Shown here one piece after another: positions 53,125-61,297 of a stretch of DNA of 64,000 bases (position 1 is the stretch's first letter; each line of letters starts with the position of its first letter). The notes beneath the pieces are model-generated. The model was not told where the DNA came from. It ran no database searches and saw only the letters and a list, made by a program, of their open reading frames with translations. The position numbers and the translations under genes were made by a program. The DNA comes from Saprospiraceae bacterium (lineage in GTDB: Bacteria; Bacteroidota; Bacteroidia; Chitinophagales; Saprospiraceae): contig JADJJL010000007.1 in NCBI GenBank assembly GCA_016710265.1, positions 832,117 through 896,116 on the forward strand. The letters are read 5' to 3'.

Positions 53125-53565
53125 ATGCAAACTCTAGAAAATATACTATCTTACCTTGTTTCTGGACTATCCCTCATCGGAGTGTATTTATTAATTTTGG
53201 CTTACCAAAAGAAACATGAAATAGAGCATACCTTGAGCAAAGGAAAAATGGCAGAAGGCACAGTGGTAGAATTGAGAGAAAATCCAACGAATGTAGACGG
53301 AGGTGGAAAAGAATACGCTCCTGTTGTAGAATTTCGTACAGATCATGGTTTGTACAGACACCATTCTTCGACCTACAAATTTCCAACTCCCTATCATCTG
53401 GGACAAAAAGTAAAAATTTACTATTACATTTATAAATCCAGATATGAATTTGCATTGGAGGATGATGAGCCCGGCACGCTACCTGATCGTTTAAAATGGT
53501 GGGGTATTATTTTTTGTATCTTTGGTTTACCGCTTTTGTTATATAAAATATCTAAGCTCATCTAA
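53125..53565 (+). CDS. DUF3592 domain membrane protein
   Basis: A 146-aa protein with a helix at each end (about 13-30 and 122-142) and between them the DUF3592 (PF12158) beta domain: AEGTVVELRENP, then YAPVVEFRTDHG, the Y-x-x-x-S-S-T-Y-K-F-P run and GQKVKIYYYIYK. The family is of unknown function. A second member is at 55367, so this operon contains two. Confidence 0.8.
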   Translation: MQTLENILSYLVSGLSLIGVYLLILAYQKKHEIEHTLSKGKMAEGTVVELRENPTNVDGGGKEYAPVVEFRTDHGLYRHHSSTYKFPTPYHLGQKVKIYYYIYKSRYEFALEDDEPGTLPDRLKWWGIIFCIFGLPLLLYKISKLI

Positions 53566-53584
53566 TATAAGACAGGTTTTAATC

Positions 53585-54220
53585 ATGCCACGAATTATTC
53601 TAACCATGCCATTTTTATTTCATTATGCAGGAAGTGTATTTGATTTGTCCGACCGCATTGGGGTGTTAAATTGGGACCCGGATGAGCGGGTAAGAGAAAA
53701 ACTGTCATACCAGAACAATAGGTATTTCGAACTTCCTGACAATGGAAAAGGCCAGGAAACAAAATTGCCCTTAAACTATACGATCTTCTGTCCTGAAAAT
53801 CTTCTAAGCGAGATGGATTTAAATTCTGGTCCCTGTCGAATCACCTCTGTCAGCAAAGAATTAGAAGCAGAGGAGGATCCCTGGTATGCCTCTGATGTGC
53901 CAAAGGGCAGGGGAAAAGTACTTATGAATGATTCAGAATTATATCGCAACAACCTGCTTTTTATAAATAATGAGCAAAAATTAAATCCAGATGAAGTAAT
54001 TTTAGAAAACAGAATGCTCCAACAACAAAGTCCAATCCATTTTGAAATAGAAAAAGAAATCAAGTTTGATTTTTCATCGCATCCTCCAGGATTTTATACC
54101 ATAACTGCTTTTGAAAATAAACAATTCATTTTTTCATTTACTTTGATCAAGTGTTTCCCGATCGTGATCAATTACAATTCCAAAAAACAAAGTTTTGACA
54201 CTATAAAAACTATTTGGTAA
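53585..54220 (+). CDS. hypothetical soluble protein in DUF3592 cluster
   Basis: About 211 aa from ATG 53585, chosen because the region upstream overlaps the DUF3592 gene in another frame. The protein has no signal peptide or membrane helix. It opens MPRIILTMPFLFHYAG and carries a WDPDERVREKL segment and a late HPPGFYTITAFE strand. Not recognised. It is followed after 17 nt by another soluble protein. Confidence 0.6.
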   Translation: MPRIILTMPFLFHYAGSVFDLSDRIGVLNWDPDERVREKLSYQNNRYFELPDNGKGQETKLPLNYTIFCPENLLSEMDLNSGPCRITSVSKELEAEEDPWYASDVPKGRGKVLMNDSELYRNNLLFINNEQKLNPDEVILENRMLQQQSPIHFEIEKEIKFDFSSHPPGFYTITAFENKQFIFSFTLIKCFPIVINYNSKKQSFDTIKTIW

Positions 54221-54237
54221 ATATTAATTAATTTGGA

Positions 54238-55044
54238 ATGAATACAGAGAAAGATAAGTTTTATGGAATATTGAGTATAGTGGATATCAAGAATACAATT
54301 GTTGATGGAGAAAATGCATTATCATTGGATATTCCTCCACTCACTACTAAAAATATTAAACTGGTTCATTATCCGGACTGTCAGCAATTGATCATTTGGC
54401 TGCCAGAACAAGGCATGTTTTATGACAATATCACCATTCAGCACCAAGAAAGTCAAAGAGTCATTTACAAAGCCAAAATAGATGACATCCTGAGTGGGAG
54501 CATTCAATTGATCTTTGACAGTTTGATGATTCCAGTTGGAATCTCCATAGTAAAGATTGTGCATCAAAATAAATCAAGTCACGAAATTACGATCGAAAAA
54601 TTGAAAGAAGGTGTACTTCCTGAAGCTCCAGCTATCATTGAACAGCCAGAAGATAAATCAGATTCTGAACCCATCACCTATCGGGATGGCTTCGGAAATC
54701 CTATTCCTAATGAGGATCTTATTCTGCGGAGTAAGCTCCTGGACCAATTGGCCTTAAAATTTAGCAGAAAGCTAGAATTTGAAGGTACCGGAAGATCAGG
54801 TTCAATTAAATACATTGAAGGAGATCGTACAGCCAAATTTTATGTAGAAATGGGTGGAGGAAAATGCATATTTTACGTCGATATTCCCACTGAATCAAAT
54901 TGGGAAAAAGAAACCGTATTTGGAATCCAAGAAAGAAATGACATCCTCCAATTTATTGCAGAGGAAACGCTCAGAAAACAAACCACTTCCTCAGATGCAT
55001 ATTATGTCATTGGGGAACGCGATATTCTTTTTATGAATAAATAA
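54238..55044 (+). CDS. hypothetical soluble protein, C-terminus immunity-protein-like (tentative)
   Basis: A 268-aa soluble protein. Residues 1-125 form a beta-rich domain similar in style to the preceding protein. After an acidic linker, residues about 185-268 (SGSIKYIEGDRTAKFYVEMG, then NWEKETVFGIQERNDILQF) resemble the compact alpha/beta fold of small immunity proteins such as Imm74, where I-x-Y-x-E, an E-M-x-G-G strand and a late E-R-x-x-I-L helix occur in this order. This is by-eye similarity only. Confidence 0.5.
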   Translation: MNTEKDKFYGILSIVDIKNTIVDGENALSLDIPPLTTKNIKLVHYPDCQQLIIWLPEQGMFYDNITIQHQESQRVIYKAKIDDILSGSIQLIFDSLMIPVGISIVKIVHQNKSSHEITIEKLKEGVLPEAPAIIEQPEDKSDSEPITYRDGFGNPIPNEDLILRSKLLDQLALKFSRKLEFEGTGRSGSIKYIEGDRTAKFYVEMGGGKCIFYVDIPTESNWEKETVFGIQERNDILQFIAEETLRKQTTSSDAYYVIGERDILFMNK

Positions 55045-55076
55045 ATTAAAATGATCAATTACAAAATCGATAAAAA

Positions 55077-55328
55077 ATGAAATACTTATTTTGGATTTTA
55101 TGGAGCATCGAATTGGGGTTTATGCTCTGGTGGCTGTTTGATGAAATGAAATTAAAATATCTGTCCATGAATCCCTCTGTGTATCTTGGATTTGTTTGGC
55201 TGATATTGGCTTTGGTGGTCAAATTTCTGGTAAAATCTGATACCATCGCAATGTATATGGTTGGAATTCCGGGTGCACTTCTTGCTATAATGGGTTTGCT
55301 GATAGGAATGTACATTGCTTTAAAATAA
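55077..55328 (+). CDS. small 3-TM membrane protein
   Basis: An 83-aa protein with three helices (about 2-20, 34-50, 58-80), ending in MVGIPGALLAIMGLLIGMY, a run like the I-P motif of the two small proteins at 52466 and 52774. It is 32 nt after the soluble protein and 38 nt before the second DUF3592 gene. No family known. Confidence 0.6.
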   Translation: MKYLFWILWSIELGFMLWWLFDEMKLKYLSMNPSVYLGFVWLILALVVKFLVKSDTIAMYMVGIPGALLAIMGLLIGMYIALK

Positions 55329-55366
55329 ACCTTTCCACTTTAATCTCTAAATAAATTGCTATACCT

Positions 55367-55819
55367 GTGGATCAAATAAAATTAATTTTCTTTTCCATAT
55401 TCTCAATAGCAGGATTACTGTTTCTAATTATTGGTATTAAAGAAGGGCTCAAAACTTATAAAATAATACTGTACGGAATCGAGACCAAGGGTATGGTCAT
55501 TGATCTTTATAAAAGACCCATGAAGCTCCATGAAAAAACAAGCGGTTCATTTGCGCCAATTGTAAAATTTCAAACTAAAAAGGAAGAGACTATTACTTAC
55601 TACTCTACCACTTTCACCAATTTTAATTTGTATCAGATTGGGCAAGAGGTAAATATCTGGTATCTGCCCGACAATCCCCAAGAAGTCAGCATGGAAGGAA
55701 AGGAAAACTGGATTCTCCCGTTTAGTTTTTTAATTTTTGGATTGGCCATGACCCTCATTTTTTTACCGACAGCGGTTAAACTTATATTCCGATATTTTCA
55801 AGGAAATATTCCTTCTTAA
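55367..55819 (+). CDS. DUF3592 domain membrane protein, second copy
   Basis: A 150-aa protein from a GTG at 55367 with helices at about 5-26 and 121-142. The middle has the DUF3592 pattern: ETKGMVIDLYKRP, FAPIVKFQTKKEE, TYYSTTFTN and GQEVNIWYLPDNP. It parallels the protein at 53125 in length and layout. It is the last plus-strand gene of the cluster and converges on a zinc-ribbon protein gene. Confidence 0.78.
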   Translation: MDQIKLIFFSIFSIAGLLFLIIGIKEGLKTYKIILYGIETKGMVIDLYKRPMKLHEKTSGSFAPIVKFQTKKEETITYYSTTFTNFNLYQIGQEVNIWYLPDNPQEVSMEGKENWILPFSFLIFGLAMTLIFLPTAVKLIFRYFQGNIPS

Positions 55820-55826
55820 AAAATCT

Positions 55827-56438
55827 TCAATCCTTGTTTTTCTTTTCCATTCTGTCCAAGGCCTTTAAAACATCGTCTCGATTCTTAGCCATCTTAATAA
55901 AATTGGGCAATTTTTCAACCATCGTCATTTTAAATCGATTGGTTGTTCTTTCTCTCAATTCTGCTTTAACATACTTTTTAATTTCTTGCAGATGTGCTTC
56001 ATTGTAGGCCCAAATCACATCTCCCTTTACTTCATCCTGATACCACAAATCCAAACCAAAAGCAGGGTCTATAATTCCTTCTTCTTTGTACTTCATTACA
56101 TAGGTCTCCCAATTTTCCCGAACTTTACTCTTCTTATTGCACTCTGGACAATGGGCCAAAATATATGCAGGTTGAATTTTTCTTTCTTCAATTTTTAATG
56201 CAAGTTTTGTGGAACAATGCATACACCAAGCAGTCCCTGAAGATCTGTAGCGTGTCCGGTCCAATACATTTTCAGAAAAAAAACAAGTACCACAGCGCAA
56301 CTTCGCAGATTTAAACCGCAGAAATTCATTCACTTCTATTTCAGCTTTTCCATTACACTTGGGACAATGCACCGTAAAGTGATCCATCAAATCATACATT
56401 CTAATGGGATCGCCCTGATATCTGTTGACATTTGTCAT
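55827..56438 (-). CDS. protein with three zinc-ribbon-like Cys clusters
   Basis: About 203 aa from ATG 56438; a TTG at 56489 would extend it into the upstream gene. It has three C-x-x-C-type pairs: TVHCPKCNGKA, LRCGTCFF, and AWCMHCSTK followed by AHCPECNKKSK, that is, at least two complete zinc ribbons. The C-terminal half is helical and charged (RDDVLKALDRMEKKN). A YQGDPIRMYDL run starts the protein. Not recognised; a nucleic acid or protein-binding role is only a guess from the ribbons. Confidence 0.6.
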   Translation of the reverse strand: MTNVNRYQGDPIRMYDLMDHFTVHCPKCNGKAEIEVNEFLRFKSAKLRCGTCFFSENVLDRTRYRSSGTAWCMHCSTKLALKIEERKIQPAYILAHCPECNKKSKVRENWETYVMKYKEEGIIDPAFGLDLWYQDEVKGDVIWAYNEAHLQEIKKYVKAELRERTTNRFKMTMVEKLPNFIKMAKNRDDVLKALDRMEKKNKD

Positions 56439-56463
56439 TACACAAACTTTTATTTCAGAAATT

Positions 56464-56781
56464 TCAATTCCACTTTCCTCCTGATCCAATCAACATAATA
56501 AGTGTCCACAAGACAAACAAGCCGATAATTACGAGTGGAATATAAAACACAAAGTATCCTAATTTTGCATAATTGGAATCTCTGATTAGAAACCAAGAAG
56601 TTAGGGTAAAAAATAAAAATACCGATGCCATGATCAAGTTTTTACCAGGCTCAAAAAAGGACTCCTGGTGTCCGTTCATTTTATTGGAAAAATAAACAAA
56701 CAGGTGCATCGCTGACAAATAAATATAATACAAGCTCACCAATCCATACAATCCAATCACAATCTGATAGAATAATTTCAT
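56464..56781 (-). CDS. small 3-TM membrane protein
   Basis: A 105-aa protein with three helices (about 7-32, 48-66, 74-100) and a late FYIPLVIIGLFVLWTLIM run, again with the I-P word of the small proteins on the plus strand. It lies 25 nt upstream of the zinc-ribbon gene in the same direction. Confidence 0.62.
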   Translation of the reverse strand: MKLFYQIVIGLYGLVSLYYIYLSAMHLFVYFSNKMNGHQESFFEPGKNLIMASVFLFFTLTSWFLIRDSNYAKLGYFVFYIPLVIIGLFVLWTLIMLIGSGGKWN

Positions 56782-56813
56782 ATTTTTAATTTTAAAATAA
56801 AAAATTGAAAAAG

Positions 56814-57392
56814 CTAATCATAATTCATAGTCGCTATATAATCAATTTTCCAGATGCCATTTTCCAAATTCATTTCAAAATCATATCCCAGCTCACCTTC
56901 AATTCTTACTACTGTAGTTCCTTCTTCATTGTTAGTCACTACATATTGCAAGGCATCAATTTTGTTTAAAATAATTTCTGGTTCTTGGGTGATTAAAACC
57001 AAATCAAATTCAAATCCTTCGGGTGGACCTTCATTTTGCAGATTCTCCTTTAAATACTGAGCCTTCGACTCAAAATATTTCTTCCATTCTTTTTCATAAA
57101 TCTCCGAAATATGTCCGCTGGATTTTAAGAAGTTTAAATACTTCTGACATTCATCCAAATTGACCATATAATTTCCTTGCGGATCTTGAAAAGTAAAACC
57201 AAAATCATTGGCTTTGTTATAATTCGATTTATACCAACCCAAAAATTCCTTTACGGTCCTAACCATTTTTGTTGAGTCGTTCTCCATTTCAGGAACAGTT
57301 GTATCGGAAGCCAAATTTTCTGTTGGCTCAGCTTTCGAATTGGATTTACAACTGACAAAAACCCCCAATAATATTAATAAATAGACTTTCAT
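56814..57392 (-). CDS. lipoprotein, DUF3828-like
   Basis: A 192-aa protein with a lipobox (LLILLGVFVSC, Cys 15), a Ser/Thr/Asp linker, and a domain beginning VRTVKEFLGWYKSNYNK, with TVVRIEGELGYDFEMNL near the end. This recalls DUF3828 (PF12883), a small NTF2-like periplasmic domain. It is first in the minus-strand run with the 3-TM and zinc-ribbon genes. Confidence 0.6.
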   Translation of the reverse strand: MKVYLLILLGVFVSCKSNSKAEPTENLASDTTVPEMENDSTKMVRTVKEFLGWYKSNYNKANDFGFTFQDPQGNYMVNLDECQKYLNFLKSSGHISEIYEKEWKKYFESKAQYLKENLQNEGPPEGFEFDLVLITQEPEIILNKIDALQYVVTNNEEGTTVVRIEGELGYDFEMNLENGIWKIDYIATMNYD

Positions 57393-57530
57393 TTAAGTTT
57401 GCATTTAATAAGGCAAAGATGAGATTTCTTGGTTTTATCACAAAAATATTTTCTAGGCCACTTATAAACATGGGTATTGACTAAACTTTTTGGATTCTCA
57501 TTAGTCTACCTAAGACTTAAGTTTACTTAT

Positions 57531-58838
57531 ATGTTAAAATATTTACTCTTCTTTATTGCCATCATTTGGCATGTAGACGCTCAAAATTTATATTTTCCTC
57601 CGGTCACAGGAAATCAATGGGAAACTACAAATCCTTTGACCCTTGGTTGGTGCCCCGAACCCATCGATGAACTATATCAATATCTGGAAAATGAAAATAC
57701 CAAAGCCTTTTTGGTTTTAAAAGATGGTAAAATTGTGTTGGAAAAATATTTTGGAACATTCACCCGCGATTCCAGTTGGTATTGGGCTTCTGCAGGAAAG
57801 AGTATGACTGCATTCTTAATCGGGATGGCTCAACAAGAGGGTAAATTAAAGCTATCAGATTCCAGTTCAAAATATCTAGGTAAAGGATGGACTAGTTGCA
57901 CTGAAACAGAGGAATCTTTCATCACCATTCGTCATCAATTGACGATGACCACCGGTTTGGATGATCGCAATGTAGATTTGGATTGTACCCTACCTGAATG
58001 CTTAAAATGCTTTAAAACTCCCGGCGAAAGATGGTCCTATCACAACGCGCCTTATACCTTACTAGATGGGGTGATAGAAAATGCCAGTGGGCAAACCATC
58101 AACCAATTTCTAAGTAATAGACTGTATAGCACAACGGGTATGGCCTGTCTTTACCTAAGACTAGGATACAACAATGTCTTGTTTAGTAAACCAAGAATCA
58201 TGGCAAGATTTGGTTTATTAATGCTCAATAAAGGCAACTGGAATGGTCAACCCATCCTTACGGACATGGATTACTTTAACGATATGATCCACTCCAGCCA
58301 GAATTTTAATAAATCATACGGTTATTTATGGTGGCTCAATGGTCAGGAATCCTATATGGCACCTGGCCTGCAATTTGTTTTTAATGGATCTCTGAGCCCA
58401 TCAGGTCCTGATGATATGTATTCAGCTTTGGGAAAAAATGGACAAATATTAAGCATTGTTCCATCGCAAAACATCATCGTTGTTAGAATGGGAGATGCAC
58501 CCAATACAGGCTTGGTTCCTTTTACCATGGTGGACTCCATTTGGAGACGTCTCAATCAAATTATTTGCATTCCAAATCATACACAAAATGGAAGAACAAG
58601 CAATCAAGATTTACAACTAATACCCAATCCTGCTTCAGATTATTTTACCATGCAAATGGAGGAAATACCAGTAAAATATGAAGTTTACAATTCATACGGA
58701 CAAAGAATCAGTCAAAATGAGATTGTAGTTTCCAATCAAAAAATTTCGACCCACCATTGGAGCAATGGAATTTATTGGATCAAAGTGTATTTAAAAAATG
58801 GCCGGACTTTTACCAAAAGCTTACTGATCTCACGTTAG
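57531..58838 (+). CDS. secreted serine hydrolase (class C beta-lactamase fold) with T9SS sorting domain
   Basis: About 435 aa from ATG 57531, chosen because MLKYLLFFIAIIWHVDA is a clean signal peptide; the frame extends 18 codons further. The catalytic S-x-x-K is Ser87-Ala-Gly-Lys90 in WASAGKSMTAF, and the Y-x-N element is Tyr170-His-Asn (WSYHNAPY). A third-box candidate is LGKNG. The last 80 residues, from LIPNPASDYF to SLLISR, form a type IX sorting domain. It should act outside the cell as an esterase or D-Ala peptidase-like enzyme; substrate unknown. Confidence 0.88.
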   Translation: MLKYLLFFIAIIWHVDAQNLYFPPVTGNQWETTNPLTLGWCPEPIDELYQYLENENTKAFLVLKDGKIVLEKYFGTFTRDSSWYWASAGKSMTAFLIGMAQQEGKLKLSDSSSKYLGKGWTSCTETEESFITIRHQLTMTTGLDDRNVDLDCTLPECLKCFKTPGERWSYHNAPYTLLDGVIENASGQTINQFLSNRLYSTTGMACLYLRLGYNNVLFSKPRIMARFGLLMLNKGNWNGQPILTDMDYFNDMIHSSQNFNKSYGYLWWLNGQESYMAPGLQFVFNGSLSPSGPDDMYSALGKNGQILSIVPSQNIIVVRMGDAPNTGLVPFTMVDSIWRRLNQIICIPNHTQNGRTSNQDLQLIPNPASDYFTMQMEEIPVKYEVYNSYGQRISQNEIVVSNQKISTHHWSNGIYWIKVYLKNGRTFTKSLLISR

Positions 58839-58870
58839 TCTAAACAGCCTTCAAAAAATAAAATGTGTTT

Positions 58871-60211
58871 TTATTGATTTTGAGTTCTTAGCTCATCCAA
58901 ATATTTTCTAACCTCAGAGAAGCTCACTCTATTTTTTGAAAAGTATTCGTTAGCCAATTTTTCTTCTGCGCTTGTTGCGTTAAAATTGGATAAAATATTG
59001 GAGAGGTGCATTTTCATGTGACCTGCTTGAATACCAGTCGTAATAAGAGATCTGACTGCTGCAAAATTTTGAGCCAGACCAGTCGCAGCCGTAATCATCA
59101 TTAATTCTTCTGCAGTTGGATTTCCCAATAATTCAAGTGACCTTTTAGCAATAGGGTGAATGGAGGTCAATCCACCTATGGTGCCTAAAGCCAATGGTAT
59201 CTCCAACCAAAAATGAAATAAACCATCCTGTATACTGCAATCACTTAGACTTCTATACACGCCATCCCTCGCGGCATAAGCATGACCACAGGCTTCGATT
59301 GCCCTAAAATCATTGGCGGTTGCGATCACCACTGCATCTATCCCATTGAATATTCCTTTATTATGTGTTACAGCTCGATAGGTATCAGATCGTGCAATGC
59401 GAATGGCTTTTTCAAATCGCTCTGCAAACTCCACGGCATTCAATTCTCCTGCAAATTGACCTAAATCCTGAATCGGACAACTCACCCACACTCGCACAAT
59501 ACATTCCGGTGTGTAATTGGATAAAATGGACATCAAGATTTCTACATCTCTTTGTTCATCTTTGAGAAAATCATTTTGAGTGATGAAGTTTTCAAAAGTA
59601 TTGGAAAAAGATTCGAGACAAGAATTGATAAAATTGGCTCCCATTGAATCACAGGTTTCAAATCCAATTCGCCATTGAAAATAATTTTCCAAATCAGGAA
59701 TTTGGATGAGTTCTAATCCTGTAAAACCTCCACCTCGCTTATCCATGTTTGAAAGGATGTCTTTGGCATCCATTCGCATTCTCTTTTCAATTTCCGGAAT
59801 CCAAGTTTTCAAAAGATGCTCTTCACCACTCCATAAAAAGTGAATTTGGCCCAACTTTCGGGTGCTGATGACCTTGGCTTGAATACCTCCGCGATCCATC
59901 CAAAACTTTGCTGCCGATGATGCTGCCGCTACTACACTACTTTCTTCAATCACCATGGGAACACAATATGTTTTCCCATTGATTAAAAAATTAGGTGCCA
60001 CGCTAAATGGCATTGGAAAATTGGAAATGGTATTTTCAGCAAATCCGTCCAAAATTTTTTGCTGCTCTTCGCTGTGATGCCAATAACTCATCAACTCATG
60101 CATCACACTTTCAGGATCTTTGAAAAAATTTTCAACGATCCATTTTATTTTATCTCTTTTTCTGAGTTTGGAAAACCCTGATATTGATTTAGACAATTGT
60201 GCTCCTGCCAT
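58871..60211 (-). CDS. hydroxymethylglutaryl-CoA reductase, class II type
   Basis: A 446-aa enzyme with GGGFTGLELIQ (catalytic Glu), ETCDSMGANFINSCLE, THNKGIFNGIDAVVIATAND (catalytic Lys and Asp region), GTIGGLTSIHPIAKRSLEL and a late MKMHLSNIL with His. The pattern and length are those of bacterial class II HMG-CoA reductase. It connects HMG-CoA and mevalonate. The gene for type 2 IPP isomerase ends 4 nt upstream, so both act in mevalonate-dependent isoprenoid synthesis rather than mevalonate breakdown (inferred). Confidence 0.93.
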   Translation of the reverse strand: MAGAQLSKSISGFSKLRKRDKIKWIVENFFKDPESVMHELMSYWHHSEEQQKILDGFAENTISNFPMPFSVAPNFLINGKTYCVPMVIEESSVVAAASSAAKFWMDRGGIQAKVISTRKLGQIHFLWSGEEHLLKTWIPEIEKRMRMDAKDILSNMDKRGGGFTGLELIQIPDLENYFQWRIGFETCDSMGANFINSCLESFSNTFENFITQNDFLKDEQRDVEILMSILSNYTPECIVRVWVSCPIQDLGQFAGELNAVEFAERFEKAIRIARSDTYRAVTHNKGIFNGIDAVVIATANDFRAIEACGHAYAARDGVYRSLSDCSIQDGLFHFWLEIPLALGTIGGLTSIHPIAKRSLELLGNPTAEELMMITAATGLAQNFAAVRSLITTGIQAGHMKMHLSNILSNFNATSAEEKLANEYFSKNRVSFSEVRKYLDELRTQNQ

Positions 60212-60215
60212 TGTG

Positions 60216-61229
60216 TTAAGATTTAATGGTGAGGATTGCTTTTGACAACAAAAGCCCTTTCATTTGATCTTCAAAGAAAGATTGAAGACTTTCATAACTG
60301 ACCATGGCATATTTCAAAAAAGCGGATGCCATTCCGAATATAGAAGGCATCTTACTTATTTCCATCAAATAATAGGCATCTAAAAAATGTTGAACACCAC
60401 CTGAAATAATCAGATTTTTACAATGCACTGAATGCTTGGATTTGTAATCATTGACCATTTTTACCATTTCTTCTGCAGTATGGCCAACATTCGCCAGTGG
60501 TTTAAACCTCTCCATTTTTTCTGGATGGTCTCGCATCAATTCCAACAATGCAAAATTGGTACCGCCGTATGCCCCAAACTCTATAGCTTCAAGTGGTAAA
60601 TTTAATAAAGCTTCCATGGATTTTGGACCCATACCCTGCCCTACTTCTTTCACAATCAATGGAAAATCAAAATCATCCAATATTTTTTTGATACTATCTA
60701 TGGGTGGATTTTGAAATCGGTCACCTTCGGCTTGCATAAATTCTTGCAAGGGGTTGAGATGTATAATAAGCCCATTGGCTTCTGTCATTTTGATAATTTC
60801 ACCAATCAAATGCACTTTTCCTGAGAGGATCCACTGCTCTATTTGGGCCAAGCCTAAATTGGCAAAAAGGGCTTGATCACCCAACCATTTGCGCACTTGA
60901 AAATCTGGGAGAAACTCAGGCTGATCGATGATCTTTCGACACGACCCTAAGCCCATTCCCAACTTGTATTCTCCACATAAACGGGCTAAATTCTGATTGA
61001 TAGTAGCAGCACGAGCGGTGCCACCGGTCATACTGGAGATCCAAACGGGGTAGTTTAATGAAACCCCTGCCATCTGAGCAGGCCACAATTCACCTTCCTT
61101 TGGATGAACAGCGTGGACAGGATCATATTCAAATCTGGTATCCAAGGTCTGAATACCTGTGGCTGAGTCAAACGCCAGTAATATGTGGTCTTGCTTTCGA
61201 TCTACAGCTGATTTTTGTTCTGACTCCAT
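60216..61229 (-). CDS. fni: type 2 isopentenyl-diphosphate delta-isomerase
   Basis: A 337-aa FMN enzyme with VDRKQDHILLAF at the N-terminus, PVWISSMTGGTARAA (flavin/substrate loop), LGMGLGSCR, LIVKEVGQGMGPKSMEAL and GAYGGTNFALLE, all in the order of the Fni/IDI-2 family. It interconverts IPP and DMAPP, needed in the mevalonate route. It is first of a two-gene operon with HMG-CoA reductase (4-nt gap). Confidence 0.9.
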   Translation of the reverse strand: MESEQKSAVDRKQDHILLAFDSATGIQTLDTRFEYDPVHAVHPKEGELWPAQMAGVSLNYPVWISSMTGGTARAATINQNLARLCGEYKLGMGLGSCRKIIDQPEFLPDFQVRKWLGDQALFANLGLAQIEQWILSGKVHLIGEIIKMTEANGLIIHLNPLQEFMQAEGDRFQNPPIDSIKKILDDFDFPLIVKEVGQGMGPKSMEALLNLPLEAIEFGAYGGTNFALLELMRDHPEKMERFKPLANVGHTAEEMVKMVNDYKSKHSVHCKNLIISGGVQHFLDAYYLMEISKMPSIFGMASAFLKYAMVSYESLQSFFEDQMKGLLLSKAILTIKS

Positions 61230-61297
61230 AAAAAATTAAATCTAAAACAAGGAAGGCCCTGAGTTGTTCTCTGTCCATTGCAATTCTATAAATTTGG

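Noticed and set aside
61289..61296. TAAATTTG promoter box before the OstA-like gene
   Set aside because: It ends one base before the ATG, so a transcript from it would lack the start; kept only as a note on start uncertainty.
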